From Brachybacterium sp. FME24 (lineage in GTDB: Bacteria > Actinomycetota > Actinomycetes > Actinomycetales > Dermabacteraceae), in the NCBI RefSeq assembly GCF_014897705.1, contig NZ_JABUXV010000002.1, forward strand, positions 124,001 to 188,000: a DNA stretch of 64,000 nucleotides, read 5' to 3'. The position numbers were made by a program, and so were the translations under genes. This document shows positions 1 through 8,313 of this stretch, piece by piece (positions within the stretch are counted from its first letter, which is position 1; the number at the start of each line of letters is the position of its first letter). Under the pieces are notes generated by a model that was given only the letters and a program-made list of their open reading frames with translations, searched no databases and was not told the DNA's origin.

Positions 1-469
1 CGCGAGCCTGGAACCCGACCTGCACCGAGCGTCCGGCGGCGAGCGCCGCCTCGAGCAGTCCACGGAGGTCGGTGAGCGCCGGCACCGGCGGCTTCTCCAG
101 GTATACGTCGAGCCCGGCGGCGAGCGCCTCGGTCGCGAGCGGTGCGTGGGTGTCGATCGGGGTGGCGATGATGACGATCTCGGGCCGGTCCTGCGGGGGC
201 GTGGCGTGCAGCAGATCGGCCAGGGAGCGGTGGTGGATCGCTCGCAGCTCCTCGGGCGGCTCGGCCACGTCGACGACGCCGACCAGCCGGGAGATTCCGG
301 TCGATTCGAGCCGGGCGAGGGTGCGCAGGTGCACGGCGCCGAAGCCGTGCGTGCCGATCAGCGCGATGCGGACGGGACCAGTGGGGTCAGCAGCTCCGCT
401 GGGTTCAGCGGTGCCAGCAGGCACAGCGGTGCGGGCCGGTGCGATCGGAGTGGCAGGACCGGCGGTCAT
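1..469 (-). CDS. Gfo/Idh/MocA-family oxidoreductase, 3' end cut by window edge
   Basis: This minus-strand frame is open from an ATG at 467-469 to the left edge (about 156 codons seen). An Ala/Pro-rich leader of about 33 residues precedes a Rossmann segment, ALIGTHGFGAVH, at residues 36-47. The family's EKPP motif follows at residues 125-128; the Lys there lies at the active site in this family of NAD(P)-dependent sugar or inositol dehydrogenases. Its start overlaps the stop of the next oxidoreductase gene by ATGA, so the two are translationally coupled at the end of a sugar-uptake operon. The substrate cannot be read from the sequence. The long Ala/Pro leader leaves some doubt about the start; a later start is possible. 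Confidence 0.85.
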   Translation of the reverse strand, partial: MTAGPATPIAPARTAVPAGTAEPSGAADPTGPVRIALIGTHGFGAVHLRTLARLESTGISRLVGVVDVAEPPEELRAIHHRSLADLLHATPPQDRPEIVIIATPIDTHAPLATEALAAGLDVYLEKPPVPALTDLRGLLEAALAAGRSVQVGFQAR

Positions 470-1815
470 CGGGCGACCGTCGCCACGTCGGGGCGGGCGA
501 GGTCCAGGCCCAGGAACTCCGTGACGTCGACGGGCAGCCCGGTGGCGAGCGACTCGTTGCCGCAGATGCCCACGGAGATCGCACGCAGACCGTCGCGATG
601 GTCGGAGGGCCGTCCCAGCTCGTCCTGCGTGGGCCCCACGAACACGTCGCGCAGCAGCAGGGCGTCCCCGCCGCCGTGGCCGCCCACACCCTCGGGGATC
701 TCCACCTGCCGGGCAGGCTCGAAGTGCTTCTGCACCACGAGGCGCTCCCCGCGCTCGCGCACCCCGGCATCGGCCGTCGAGACGGCGACGGCGCTGGGGT
801 CGAGATGGGCCTGACCGTCCTCGTCCTTCGCGATCACCTCGGCCCGTTCGATCACCTCCAGCTCGGCGCGGCCCTGCGTGCCGTTGACCGACACCCGGTA
901 CCCCTCCCACGGGCTGTGCGCGTTCAGGGCATAGGTGAGGATCGGCCCGCCGGCGTAGTCGACGATCGCGGTGAGGTTGTCCTCGGCGGTGATGCCGGCG
1001 TCGAACACGGAACGGTCGCGCTGATAGCCGTCGTGCTGCTCGGCCTCCAGGTAGAGGGCCTCGAGCCGATCATCGGAGCGCAGGTCCAGCTCGAAAGGAT
1101 CGTGGGCACCGTCGTGGGTGCCCCGCTCGGGCAGCGGTGCCTGACCGCGGGCGTTCGCGTTCTCCTGCCCGTAGAAGCGCAGGCCGCCGCGCGCATAGAC
1201 CCGCGCCGGGGTATCGGCGATCCACCAGTTCACCAGGTCGAAGTGGTGGGCGGCCTTGTGGATGAACAGACCGCCGCTGTTGGTCTTGTCCCGGTGCCAG
1301 CGGCGGAAGTAGTCCGCGCCGTGCTGGGTGTCCAGAACCCACTCGAAGTTCACGGAGACCACGTCGCCGATCTCTCCGGAGGCGATGACCTGCTTCAGAG
1401 CACTGTTGCGGGGGCTGTAGCGATAGTTGAACGTGACCACCACGCTGCGCCCGGTGCGATCGATCGCGTCCTGGATGGCGCGGGCCGACGGGGCGTCGAT
1501 GGTCAGCGGCTTCTCGACGATCACGTCGGCCCCGGCCTCGAGCGAGCGCACCACGTGCTCGGCGTGCAGGCGGTCCACGCTGGTGACGATCACACGGTCC
1601 ACCTGCTGCTCGCGGATGACGGCCTCGAGCTGCTCGGGCCCGGCCAGGACCACGTCGGCGAAGGCCGGCACGCGATCACGATGGAACTCGCGTCGGGTCG
1701 GATTCACATCGAGCAGGGCGACCAGTTCCGCGTCAGCGGCGTGAGGGCCGGCGATCGCATCGAGGTACATCTGGGCGCGGTGGCCGGAACCGATCAGGGC
1801 ATAGCGGGTGGGCAT
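466..1815 (-). CDS. Gfo/Idh/MocA-family oxidoreductase (449 aa)
   Basis: The protein is a probable NAD(P)-dependent sugar oxidoreductase of the cytoplasm. The dinucleotide-binding motif ALIGSGHRAQMY is at residues 6-17, the EKP motif at 101-103, and a conserved HKAAHHFDLVNWW segment near residue 190 fits the C-terminal substrate domain. A good ribosome binding site (AGGAG) precedes the ATG. It lies 43 bp downstream of a MalG-type permease gene in the same direction and overlaps the next oxidoreductase by 4 bp, so it is likely the intracellular step for the sugar imported by that ABC system. Families of this type act on inositols, glucose derivatives, 3-keto sugars and trans-dihydrodiols; the exact substrate is unknown. 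Confidence 0.9.
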   Translation of the reverse strand: MPTRYALIGSGHRAQMYLDAIAGPHAADAELVALLDVNPTRREFHRDRVPAFADVVLAGPEQLEAVIREQQVDRVIVTSVDRLHAEHVVRSLEAGADVIVEKPLTIDAPSARAIQDAIDRTGRSVVVTFNYRYSPRNSALKQVIASGEIGDVVSVNFEWVLDTQHGADYFRRWHRDKTNSGGLFIHKAAHHFDLVNWWIADTPARVYARGGLRFYGQENANARGQAPLPERGTHDGAHDPFELDLRSDDRLEALYLEAEQHDGYQRDRSVFDAGITAEDNLTAIVDYAGGPILTYALNAHSPWEGYRVSVNGTQGRAELEVIERAEVIAKDEDGQAHLDPSAVAVSTADAGVRERGERLVVQKHFEPARQVEIPEGVGGHGGGDALLLRDVFVGPTQDELGRPSDHRDGLRAISVGICGNESLATGLPVDVTEFLGLDLARPDVATVAR

Positions 1816-1858
1816 GTCACTCCTGGACTGCTGAGGCGGGCGGTGGGACGGGTGGGGA

Positions 1859-2776
1859 CTACTTGATGCCGGTGGTGGCGAAGCCCTTGACGAGGAACCG
1901 CTGTCCGAACAGGAACACCAGGAACAGCGGGATCAGGGAGACGACCGACATGGCGAACATGGCTCCCCAGTCGGAGGAGCCCTGGGTGTCCAGGAACGAC
2001 TTCAGCGCCAGCGGCACCGTGAAGTTCTCCGGGGTGGTCAGGTAGATGAGGGAGCCGAAGAAGTCGTTCCACATCCACATGAAGGTGAAGATCGTGGTGG
2101 TCGCCAGGGCCGGAAGCATGAGCGGCAGGATCACCTGGAAGAAGATCCGGAAGTGTCCGCAGCCGTCGATGCGCGCGGCCTCGTCGAGCTCCCGGGGGAT
2201 GCCGCGGATGAACTGGACCATGAGGAACACGAAGAACGCGTCGGTGGCCAGGAACTTCGGCAGGATCAACGGGAGCATGGTGTTCACCCAGCCGGTCTGG
2301 CTGAAGATGATGTACTGCGGCACGATCACCACGTGGATCGGCAGCATCAAGGTCATCAGCATGACCGCGAAGGCGATGTTGCGGCCCCAGAACTTGAGGC
2401 GCGCGAAGGCATAGGCCGTCAGCGAGCAGGCGATCAGGTTGCCGATCACGCAGCCCAGCACCAGCAGCGTGGAGTTCATCAGGTAGTGGGAGAACGGCTG
2501 CGCGAGCGACTCCCAGCCACGGGCATAGTTCGAGAAGTCCAGGCTGATCGGGAAGAGGCCCGGATTGCGGAAGATCTCGTCGTTGGGTCGCAGCGAGGAG
2601 ACGACCATCCACAGCAGCGGATAGATCATCACGATCGACGCGACGATCATGATCGCGTGTCGCACGCCGCGGCGCACCAGGCGCTTCGGGCGAGGCCTGG
2701 GCGCCACCCGCGCAGCGGTCGAGTCACCGCCGCCGGAGGCCGCAGCGGGAGTTGGTCGGCTCTGCAGATCAGTCAT
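1859..2776 (-). CDS. Carbohydrate ABC transporter permease, MalG type
   Basis: This 305-residue inner-membrane permease belongs to the CUT1 sugar transporters. After a charged N-terminus (residues 1-40) come about six membrane segments, the first reading IMIVASIVMIYPLLWMVV. The cytoplasmic EAA loop EAARIDGCGHFRIFF near residue 200 is the contact site for the ATPase. The start overlaps the end of the partner permease gene by 8 bp. No ATPase gene is nearby. Many actinobacteria use a shared MsiK-type ATPase for such systems, and that is the likely arrangement here. Confidence 0.94.
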   Translation of the reverse strand: MTDLQSRPTPAAASGGGDSTAARVAPRPRPKRLVRRGVRHAIMIVASIVMIYPLLWMVVSSLRPNDEIFRNPGLFPISLDFSNYARGWESLAQPFSHYLMNSTLLVLGCVIGNLIACSLTAYAFARLKFWGRNIAFAVMLMTLMLPIHVVIVPQYIIFSQTGWVNTMLPLILPKFLATDAFFVFLMVQFIRGIPRELDEAARIDGCGHFRIFFQVILPLMLPALATTTIFTFMWMWNDFFGSLIYLTTPENFTVPLALKSFLDTQGSSDWGAMFAMSVVSLIPLFLVFLFGQRFLVKGFATTGIK

Positions 2777-3707
2777 CGTAGAACACCCAGAACTTGGAGA
2801 CGAAGAAGTTGATGGCGGTGAAGATCGCGACGATGATCAGCAGCAGCCACGCCATCGCGGAGGCGTACCCCATATCGAACTGGGTGAAGCCCTTCTGGTA
2901 CAGGTACAGCGTGTAGAACATCGTCGAATCCGAGGGACCGCCGGTGCCGCCGGAGACCACGAACGCCTGCGTGAACGATTGGAAGGCGTTGATGACCTGC
3001 AGGACGACGTTGAAGAAGATGATCGGCGTGAGCAGCGGCAGCGTGATCCGGAAGAACTTCGCGAGCTTCGTGGCGCCGTCCACGGAGGCTGCCTCGTAGT
3101 ACATCTCCGGGATCTGTCGCAGGCCGGCCAGGAAGATGATCATCGGGGACCCGAAGGTCCACACGTGCAGCAGGATGATCGTGCTCAGCGCCGTGTCGGG
3201 GTTCGACACCCAGCCCGGCAGGTTCTCGAAGCCGAGCATCCCGCCGACCTGGTTGATCAGTCCGTTGGCGCCGAACATCTGGCGCCACAGGATCGCGATG
3301 GCCACCGAGCCGCCCAGCAGGGACGGCAGGTAGAAGATCGACCGGTAGAACGCCAGCCCCTTGATGCCCGCGTTCAGCACCACCGCGAGCAGCAGCGCCG
3401 CCACGAGCTGCAGCGGGGTCCCGACGAACACGTAGATGAAGGTGACCACCAGCGAGTTGTGCAGGCGGGTATCGCTGATCATCTCCCGGATGTTGGCCAG
3501 GCCCACGAACTCCGGCGGCGCCAGCAGGCTGTAGTCGGTGAACGCCAGCGCGAACGACGCGATCATCGGGATGAGCGTGATGGCCAGGAGCCCCACCAGC
3601 CAGGGCGCCATGAAGATCAGCCCTGCTTTGTTGTCGCGGTGCTTCTCCTTCGCACCGCCCTTCTTGCGGCCCGACACGATCTGCGTCAGTTCGCCGACTG
3701 CACTCAT
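2769..3707 (-). CDS. Carbohydrate ABC transporter permease, MalF/UgpA type
   Basis: This 312-residue membrane protein is the partner of the downstream MalG-type permease. The first membrane helix (LIFMAPWLVGLLAITLIP) follows a basic N-terminus. The EAA motif EAASVDGATKLAKFFRI lies near residue 220. An AAGGGA ribosome binding site precedes the ATG. It lies 87 bp after the gene for a solute-binding lipoprotein, giving the usual receptor-permease-permease order of CUT1 sugar importers. The substrate is unknown, but the presence of three receptors at this locus suggests more than one ligand feeds this pair. Confidence 0.94.
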   Translation of the reverse strand: MSAVGELTQIVSGRKKGGAKEKHRDNKAGLIFMAPWLVGLLAITLIPMIASFALAFTDYSLLAPPEFVGLANIREMISDTRLHNSLVVTFIYVFVGTPLQLVAALLLAVVLNAGIKGLAFYRSIFYLPSLLGGSVAIAILWRQMFGANGLINQVGGMLGFENLPGWVSNPDTALSTIILLHVWTFGSPMIIFLAGLRQIPEMYYEAASVDGATKLAKFFRITLPLLTPIIFFNVVLQVINAFQSFTQAFVVSGGTGGPSDSTMFYTLYLYQKGFTQFDMGYASAMAWLLLIIVAIFTAINFFVSKFWVFYDD

Positions 3708-3794
3708 AGGTTCATTCCCTTCTTCGATTCACCCACGGCACCGATCCGGCAGGGTCCATTCCCCGCCGGGAGGGGCGCCGTGGCGCAGGTCTGC

Positions 3795-5099
3795 TCAGCC
3801 AAGGGCTGCGGTCAGGTCGTCGAGCACGCGCTGCCCGGCTTCGGCGGGGGTGAGGGTGCCGAAGAGCATCTCCTCGCCGGCGCGGGTGAGGATGTCCTCG
3901 AACTGACCGCCGCCCTGCGGCGTGATCTCGGGGGCGTCGCCGAGCTCGCTCTCGATGGACTCCAGGAAGTCGACGGCCTTCTTGTTGGCCTCGTCGAGGT
4001 CGGGGACGATCGCCTCGCGCACGGTCAGGTTGCCGGGCACCCCGCGCTCGACGGAGAGGATCGCGCCCGCGTCGGGGGAGTTCACGAGGTAGTCCACGAA
4101 GGCGACGGCGGCCTCGGGATCGGCGGTCTTGGCGGAGACCGCCCAGTACATCGAGGCCTTGTACCAGAGCTGGGCATCGGCGGCAGAGCCCGTCATCGAC
4201 GGCGGACGCAGCACGACCACTCCCTCGGGGACGAGGCCGTCGTGGGCGACCACCTGGTTCGACCAGGCCACGGTGATGGCGGCCTTGCCGGTGGCGAACA
4301 GGGACTGGTCGATCGCCTTCGCGGCGTCCTCGACCGCGATGCTGGCATCCGGGCCCGCTCCGCTGTCCTGGATCTTCTTGGTCCATTCGTACCACCCGGT
4401 GGCGGTCTCGATGTCGAAGCCGGCGGCGCCGTCCTTGTACTGGTCCTGGCCCGCCTGACGGACGTAGACCTGGAAGAGGCCCTGCTGGGTTCCCATCTGG
4501 GTCATGCCGAAGGTGCCGTCCTCGGTGTTCTCGGAGATCGCCACCGCGGTGTCGATGAGGTCGTCCCACGTCCAGGTGGTGTCGTCGGGGATGTCGACGC
4601 CGGCCTCCTCGAAGACCACCGGGTTGAGGAGGAACGCGAAGGAGTTCAGGCCTGCGTTGATCGCGGCGAGCCCGACGTCGGGCAGCTCGCCCACCTCGAC
4701 CGAGCCGGGGACGAAGTCCTCGGTGTTCAGCCCGGCGCCGGCGAGGTCGAGCAGGGCGCCGCGCCCGCCGTACTCGGCGAGGTACTTCTCGTCCATCTGG
4801 ACGATGTCCGGGAAATCGCCGCCGGCGGTCTGGGTGGCGAGCTTGTCCCAGTAGCCGCTCCATTCGCCCGGCTCGGGGTTGATGGTGACGGCGTCGTCGA
4901 CCTCCTTGTAGGCCTCGACCACGTTCTGCGTGTTCTCGTCGCGGGTGGGATTTCCCCACCAGGCGAGGCGCAGCGTAGCGGCGCTGCCCTCTCCACCGCC
5001 TCCCCCGGAGCCCCCGGAGGCGTTGGGGCCGCAGGCCGCGAGGCCTGCGAGACCGGGGACAGCGAGACCGAGCGCGAGTGCATTGCGTCGAGTGAACAT
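3795..5099 (-). CDS. Extracellular sugar-binding lipoprotein (receptor 1)
   Basis: This 434-residue family 1 solute-binding protein has an Arg-Arg signal (MFTRRNALALGLAVPGLAG) followed by the lipobox LAAC, so it should be lipid-anchored outside the membrane after Sec or Tat export. A Gly/Ser spacer follows the cysteine. The chosen ATG at 5097-5099 has a strong AAAGGAGAT site; the longer open frame upstream to 5282 lacks such support. It heads the operon with the two permeases and two oxidoreductases. It is a paralogue of the two receptors encoded divergently, sharing GPNAS after the cysteine, the stretch AWWGNP, and a conserved SMYW region. Confidence 0.93.
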   Translation of the reverse strand: MFTRRNALALGLAVPGLAGLAACGPNASGGSGGGGGEGSAATLRLAWWGNPTRDENTQNVVEAYKEVDDAVTINPEPGEWSGYWDKLATQTAGGDFPDIVQMDEKYLAEYGGRGALLDLAGAGLNTEDFVPGSVEVGELPDVGLAAINAGLNSFAFLLNPVVFEEAGVDIPDDTTWTWDDLIDTAVAISENTEDGTFGMTQMGTQQGLFQVYVRQAGQDQYKDGAAGFDIETATGWYEWTKKIQDSGAGPDASIAVEDAAKAIDQSLFATGKAAITVAWSNQVVAHDGLVPEGVVVLRPPSMTGSAADAQLWYKASMYWAVSAKTADPEAAVAFVDYLVNSPDAGAILSVERGVPGNLTVREAIVPDLDEANKKAVDFLESIESELGDAPEITPQGGGQFEDILTRAGEEMLFGTLTPAEAGQRVLDDLTAALG

Positions 5100-5350
5100 C
5101 AGATCTCCTTTGATCTTCGGGGTGCCACCGGGGCGACGGGGAGAAGGACTCGCAGCGGCCGCCGTGGCCGCCACGAAGGGGGCGATGAGCGGACAGGACC
5201 TCCGCGGTCCCGGCCGTCGCGCCGCAGCGCCGGAGGGATTCCGGGCCGTGACGCGCTCATGGTGAAAGGTTTCGGTTTTCATCCCACCACCCGCGACCCG
5301 TCGAATCCCGCAGGATGAGCGCCGATCGCGGTAGGCGATGCACCCCAGGA

Positions 5351-5358
5351 AAGCGCTT
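5351..5358. promoter_or_regulatory. LacI-family operator over receptor 1 promoter
   Basis: The palindrome AAGCGCTT (context GGAAAGCGCTTCAC) has the central CG of LacI/CcpA-family sites. On the minus strand a perfect TTGACA box (complement of 5370-5375) lies so that the operator overlaps the -10 region of a promoter reading into the receptor 1/permease operon. Repression by a LacI-type sugar regulator is inferred; no LacI-type regulator gene is present in the window. Confidence 0.6.
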
Positions 5359-5369
5359 CACGAGAGCCT

Positions 5370-5375
5370 TGTCAA
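5370..5375 (-). promoter_or_regulatory. Consensus -35 box TTGACA for the receptor 1 operon
   Basis: The minus strand carries TTGACA here, with a weak -10 candidate TTTCCT (complement of 5347-5352) at 17 bp spacing. This lies about 250 bp upstream of the receptor 1 start, so it implies a long leader unless a second promoter exists nearer the gene. Confidence 0.45.
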
Positions 5376-5505
5376 CCCATACCGCCGGGGATGGCGGACC
5401 GTTGTCGAACCGTGCCCGGGCGAGAACTCGGCGGGAACCTCCGACCGGCACGCGCCGACCGGCCGACGCTCTTGTGCGCCCGGCGCCCGGTGGTTAGTGT
5501 GGCAC

Positions 5506-5531
5506 TATAACTAATCCTGAAACGTCTCAGG
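5506..5531 (+). promoter_or_regulatory. Probable -10 box and LacI-type operator upstream of receptor 2
   Basis: TATAAC at 5506-5511 resembles a -10 box and is followed by CCTGAAACGTCTCAGG at 5516-5531, a 16-bp inverted repeat with one mismatched pair and the central ACGT-type core of LacI operators. Its position just after the -10 box fits repression of the two divergent receptor genes. No clear -35 box was seen. The rest of the 5100-5653 gap shows no gene. Confidence 0.5.
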
Positions 5532-5653
5532 ACCAGCCCGCTCCGTCGAGCCGGGAGACTCGCCGCCACTGCCGACGGCGCGCTCGTCACGGCGCACGGC
5601 CGGCGTCCGAGACCTGCCTCCTGACCAGATGCCCCCTTCCGGAAGGATCGACG

Positions 5654-6973
5654 ATGATCACCCGCAGAAGCACGATCGGCCTGCTCGCCGCCGCCGGCGC
5701 CCTACCCGCTCTCGCCGCGTGCGGCCCCAATGCCTCCGACGGTTCCGGCGGCGGTGAGGACGGAGGCGGGGACTCCGTGCGCATCTACTGGTGGGGCGGC
5801 GACCTGCGCAACAGCCTGACCCGCGAGGCGCTCGACCTGTTCACGGCGTCGCACGAGGACGTCACCGTCTCCCCCGAGTACAGCGAGTGGACCGGCTACT
5901 GGGACAAGCTCGCCACCCAGTTCGCCGGCGGAGACGCCCCGGACGTGCTGCAGATGGACGAGGCCTACATCGACTCCTATGGCACCCGCTCCTCCTTGCT
6001 CGACCTCGAGACGGTCTCCGACCTGCTGGATCTCAGCGACATGGACGAGGCCGTGCTCGACACCGGGCGGCTGGCCGACGGAACCCTGGTGGGCGCCCCG
6101 CTGGGCATCGGGATCTTCTCCATCGGCGTGAATCCGACGCTCCTGGAGCAGGCCGGGGTCGCCATGCCGGAGGACACCACCTGGACCTGGGACGAGTTCG
6201 CCGCGCTGAGCACCCAGGTCAGCGACTGGGCGACGGAGGCCGGCGAGGACGTCGTGGGCTTCGACTTCTTCGGCACCAGCGCCGCAGAGCTGGGCGCCTG
6301 GGCCCGCCAGAGCGGGCAGCAGCTGTTCCCTCGCGAGGACGAGACGCTGATCAGCAAGGACACGATCGTCGCCTACCTCGAGTACGCGCTCGCGCTGGTC
6401 GAGTCCGGCGCGGTCGTCGGCCCCTCCGAACAGGTCGAGGACTTCGCCGCCGGCGTCGAGCAGGGACGCTTCGGCAACAACCGCGCAGCCTTCCACCTCC
6501 AGTTCCACACCCAGGTGCAGACCTTCCAGAAGGCCTCCGGTTCGCCGCTGGAGCTGCTGCGCCTGCCGGCCCGCACCAGCGGTGACCACCAGATGGTCAA
6601 CAAGGCCTCGATGTACTGGTCGATCGCCGCGGGGACGGGGAGCACGGACGCGGCCGCGACCCTCATCGATTTCCTGCTGCGCGATCCCGAGGCCGCGAAG
6701 GTCCTCAAGATCGAGCGCGGCGTGACCTCCTTCCCCGAGCTGCAGACGGAGATCGAGTCGGTGCTGGACGAGAACGAGATGGTCTCCCTCGACTTCGCCC
6801 GCGAGATGCAGGCCGAGGTGGTGCGGCCTCCGCTGGTCACGCCTGCCGCCGGGGTCGGCTTCGGCGACGAGCTCTCCCGGCTCGGCGAGGAGTCCCTGTT
6901 CGGCACCCGGCCCCCCGCGGACGTCGCCGACGAGATCCTCACCGTCCTCGAGGGCATGCAGCCCGAGCTCTGA
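5654..6973 (+). CDS. Extracellular sugar-binding lipoprotein (receptor 2)
   Basis: This 439-residue solute-binding protein of the CUT1 type starts with the Arg-Arg signal MITRRSTIGLLAAAGALPAL and the lipobox LAAC, then a Gly/Ser/Asp-rich spacer. A GGAAGGA site precedes the ATG. It closely parallels receptor 1 in plan: IYWWGGDLR after the spacer, EWTGYWDKLATQFAGGDAPD in the middle, and VNKASMYWSIA towards the end. It is transcribed away from receptor 1 and has no permease of its own, so it probably delivers a related ligand to the permease pair at 1.9-3.7 kb. The ligand is unknown. Confidence 0.92.
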   Translation: MITRRSTIGLLAAAGALPALAACGPNASDGSGGGEDGGGDSVRIYWWGGDLRNSLTREALDLFTASHEDVTVSPEYSEWTGYWDKLATQFAGGDAPDVLQMDEAYIDSYGTRSSLLDLETVSDLLDLSDMDEAVLDTGRLADGTLVGAPLGIGIFSIGVNPTLLEQAGVAMPEDTTWTWDEFAALSTQVSDWATEAGEDVVGFDFFGTSAAELGAWARQSGQQLFPREDETLISKDTIVAYLEYALALVESGAVVGPSEQVEDFAAGVEQGRFGNNRAAFHLQFHTQVQTFQKASGSPLELLRLPARTSGDHQMVNKASMYWSIAAGTGSTDAAATLIDFLLRDPEAAKVLKIERGVTSFPELQTEIESVLDENEMVSLDFAREMQAEVVRPPLVTPAAGVGFGDELSRLGEESLFGTRPPADVADEILTVLEGMQPEL

Positions 6974-7020
6974 CCCCGCCGCGTCCCGGCCCGCCCCGTC
7001 GTCCTCCCAGGAGACCACCC

Positions 7021-8313
7021 ATGACGCTGTCCCGCCGCACCGCCCTGACCACCCTCCCGCTGGGCGCCCTCGCGCTGGGGCCCCTCGCCGCCTGCGGGCC
7101 CAACAGCTCCAGCGGCGGGGGCTCCGACGACGGCCCGCTGCGCTTCGCCTGGTGGGGCAATCCGGAGCGTGCGGCGACCACCCAGGCCGTGCTCGACCTG
7201 TTCGCCGAGAAGAACCCGGACCTGGAGATCAGCGCCGAGCCCGGCGACATCTCCGGGTACTTCGACAAACTCGCCACCTCGGTCGCCGCCCAGGACGAGC
7301 CCGACGTGATCACCATGGGCGGCGCCTATCCCGCGGAGTACGCGGCGCGGTCCGTGCTGCTGGACCTGGGCACCGTCGAGGATTCCCTGGACCTCTCCGC
7401 GATGGACGAGGTGGCGCGCAGCAACGGCCAGGTCGACGGCACCCAGGTCGCGGTCACCACCGGGATCAACGCCCCGGGCATGATCGTGAACCGGGCGGTG
7501 CTGGAGGCCGCCGGGGTCGAGCTGCCCGATACCGAGACCTGGACCTGGGAGGACTACGCGGAGGTGGCGAGCGCGGTCAGCGAGAACTCTCCCGACGGCA
7601 CTTTCGGCTCCGGATCGGTGTTCACGCACGACTCGATCGACCTGTGGGCCCGTCAGCACGGCGAGATCTTCTACACCCAGGACGGGGAGATCGGACTGGA
7701 GGTCGCGACCGTGCAGTCCTTCTTCGAGTACTCGAAGGCCCTCGTGGACAGCGGCGCCTCGCCGGGAGCCGAGGTGCTCGTCGAGCTCACCGACGTCGGC
7801 CCCGAGCAGACCCTCCTGGGTCGCGGGCTCGCCGCCTTCATGCTGACCTGGTCGAGCTCGCTGACCGCGCTGGCCGAGGCCTCCGGGGCAGAACTGGAGA
7901 TCGTGAAGGTGCCCGGTGAGTCCGTCGAGAGCGGAGTGTGGCTGCAGTCCTCGCAGTTCTACACGATCTCCGCGCGCACCGCCTCCCCCGAGAACGCGGC
8001 GACGTTCGTCAGCTTCCTGGTCAACGATCCCGAGGCGGCGACGCTGATCCTCACCGACCGCGGGGTCCCGGCCATCGAGGCGGTGCGCCAGGCGATCCTG
8101 CCCGAGCTCTCCGAGACCGCGCAGAGGGAGGTTGAGTACATCTCCGCGCTCGGCGAGATGGAGCTCAAGCCCACCTGGATCGGCCCGGCCGGCTCCACGG
8201 CGGTTGCCGAGATCACGCCGCGTCACCAGAACTCCGTGCTGTTCGGAGACGCGACCGCGCAGGAGGCGGCGCAGGCCTGGCACACCGAATCCGTCGCGGC
8301 CGTCGCCGGATGA
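7021..8313 (+). CDS. Extracellular sugar-binding lipoprotein (receptor 3)
   Basis: This 430-residue paralogue of receptors 1 and 2 begins MTLSRRTALTTLPLG and has a lipobox LAAC followed by GPNSSSGGG. The fold signature RFAWWGNPERAATTQ appears just after the spacer, and FDKLATSVAAQDEPDVITM matches the ligand-cleft loop of the others. A CAGGAG site lies before the ATG. It follows receptor 2 by 47 bp and overlaps the next gene, a glycosidase-like protein, by ATGA. That coupling suggests its ligand is an oligosaccharide or glycoside processed by that enzyme. Confidence 0.92.
   Translation: MTLSRRTALTTLPLGALALGPLAACGPNSSSGGGSDDGPLRFAWWGNPERAATTQAVLDLFAEKNPDLEISAEPGDISGYFDKLATSVAAQDEPDVITMGGAYPAEYAARSVLLDLGTVEDSLDLSAMDEVARSNGQVDGTQVAVTTGINAPGMIVNRAVLEAAGVELPDTETWTWEDYAEVASAVSENSPDGTFGSGSVFTHDSIDLWARQHGEIFYTQDGEIGLEVATVQSFFEYSKALVDSGASPGAEVLVELTDVGPEQTLLGRGLAAFMLTWSSSLTALAEASGAELEIVKVPGESVESGVWLQSSQFYTISARTASPENAATFVSFLVNDPEAATLILTDRGVPAIEAVRQAILPELSETAQREVEYISALGEMELKPTWIGPAGSTAVAEITPRHQNSVLFGDATAQEAAQAWHTESVAAVAG

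Noticed and set aside
2649-5318. An open frame of 889 codons on the plus strand
   Set aside because: It lies opposite well-recognised permease and receptor genes, and its product is Asp/Glu/Arg/Gly/Gln-rich with no domain. Long antisense frames are common in high-GC DNA.
6373-8283. Long minus-strand frame opposite receptors 2 and 3
   Set aside because: Its composition is that of an antisense frame of high-GC genes and it has no family motif, while the plus-strand genes have clear lipoprotein signals and family motifs.
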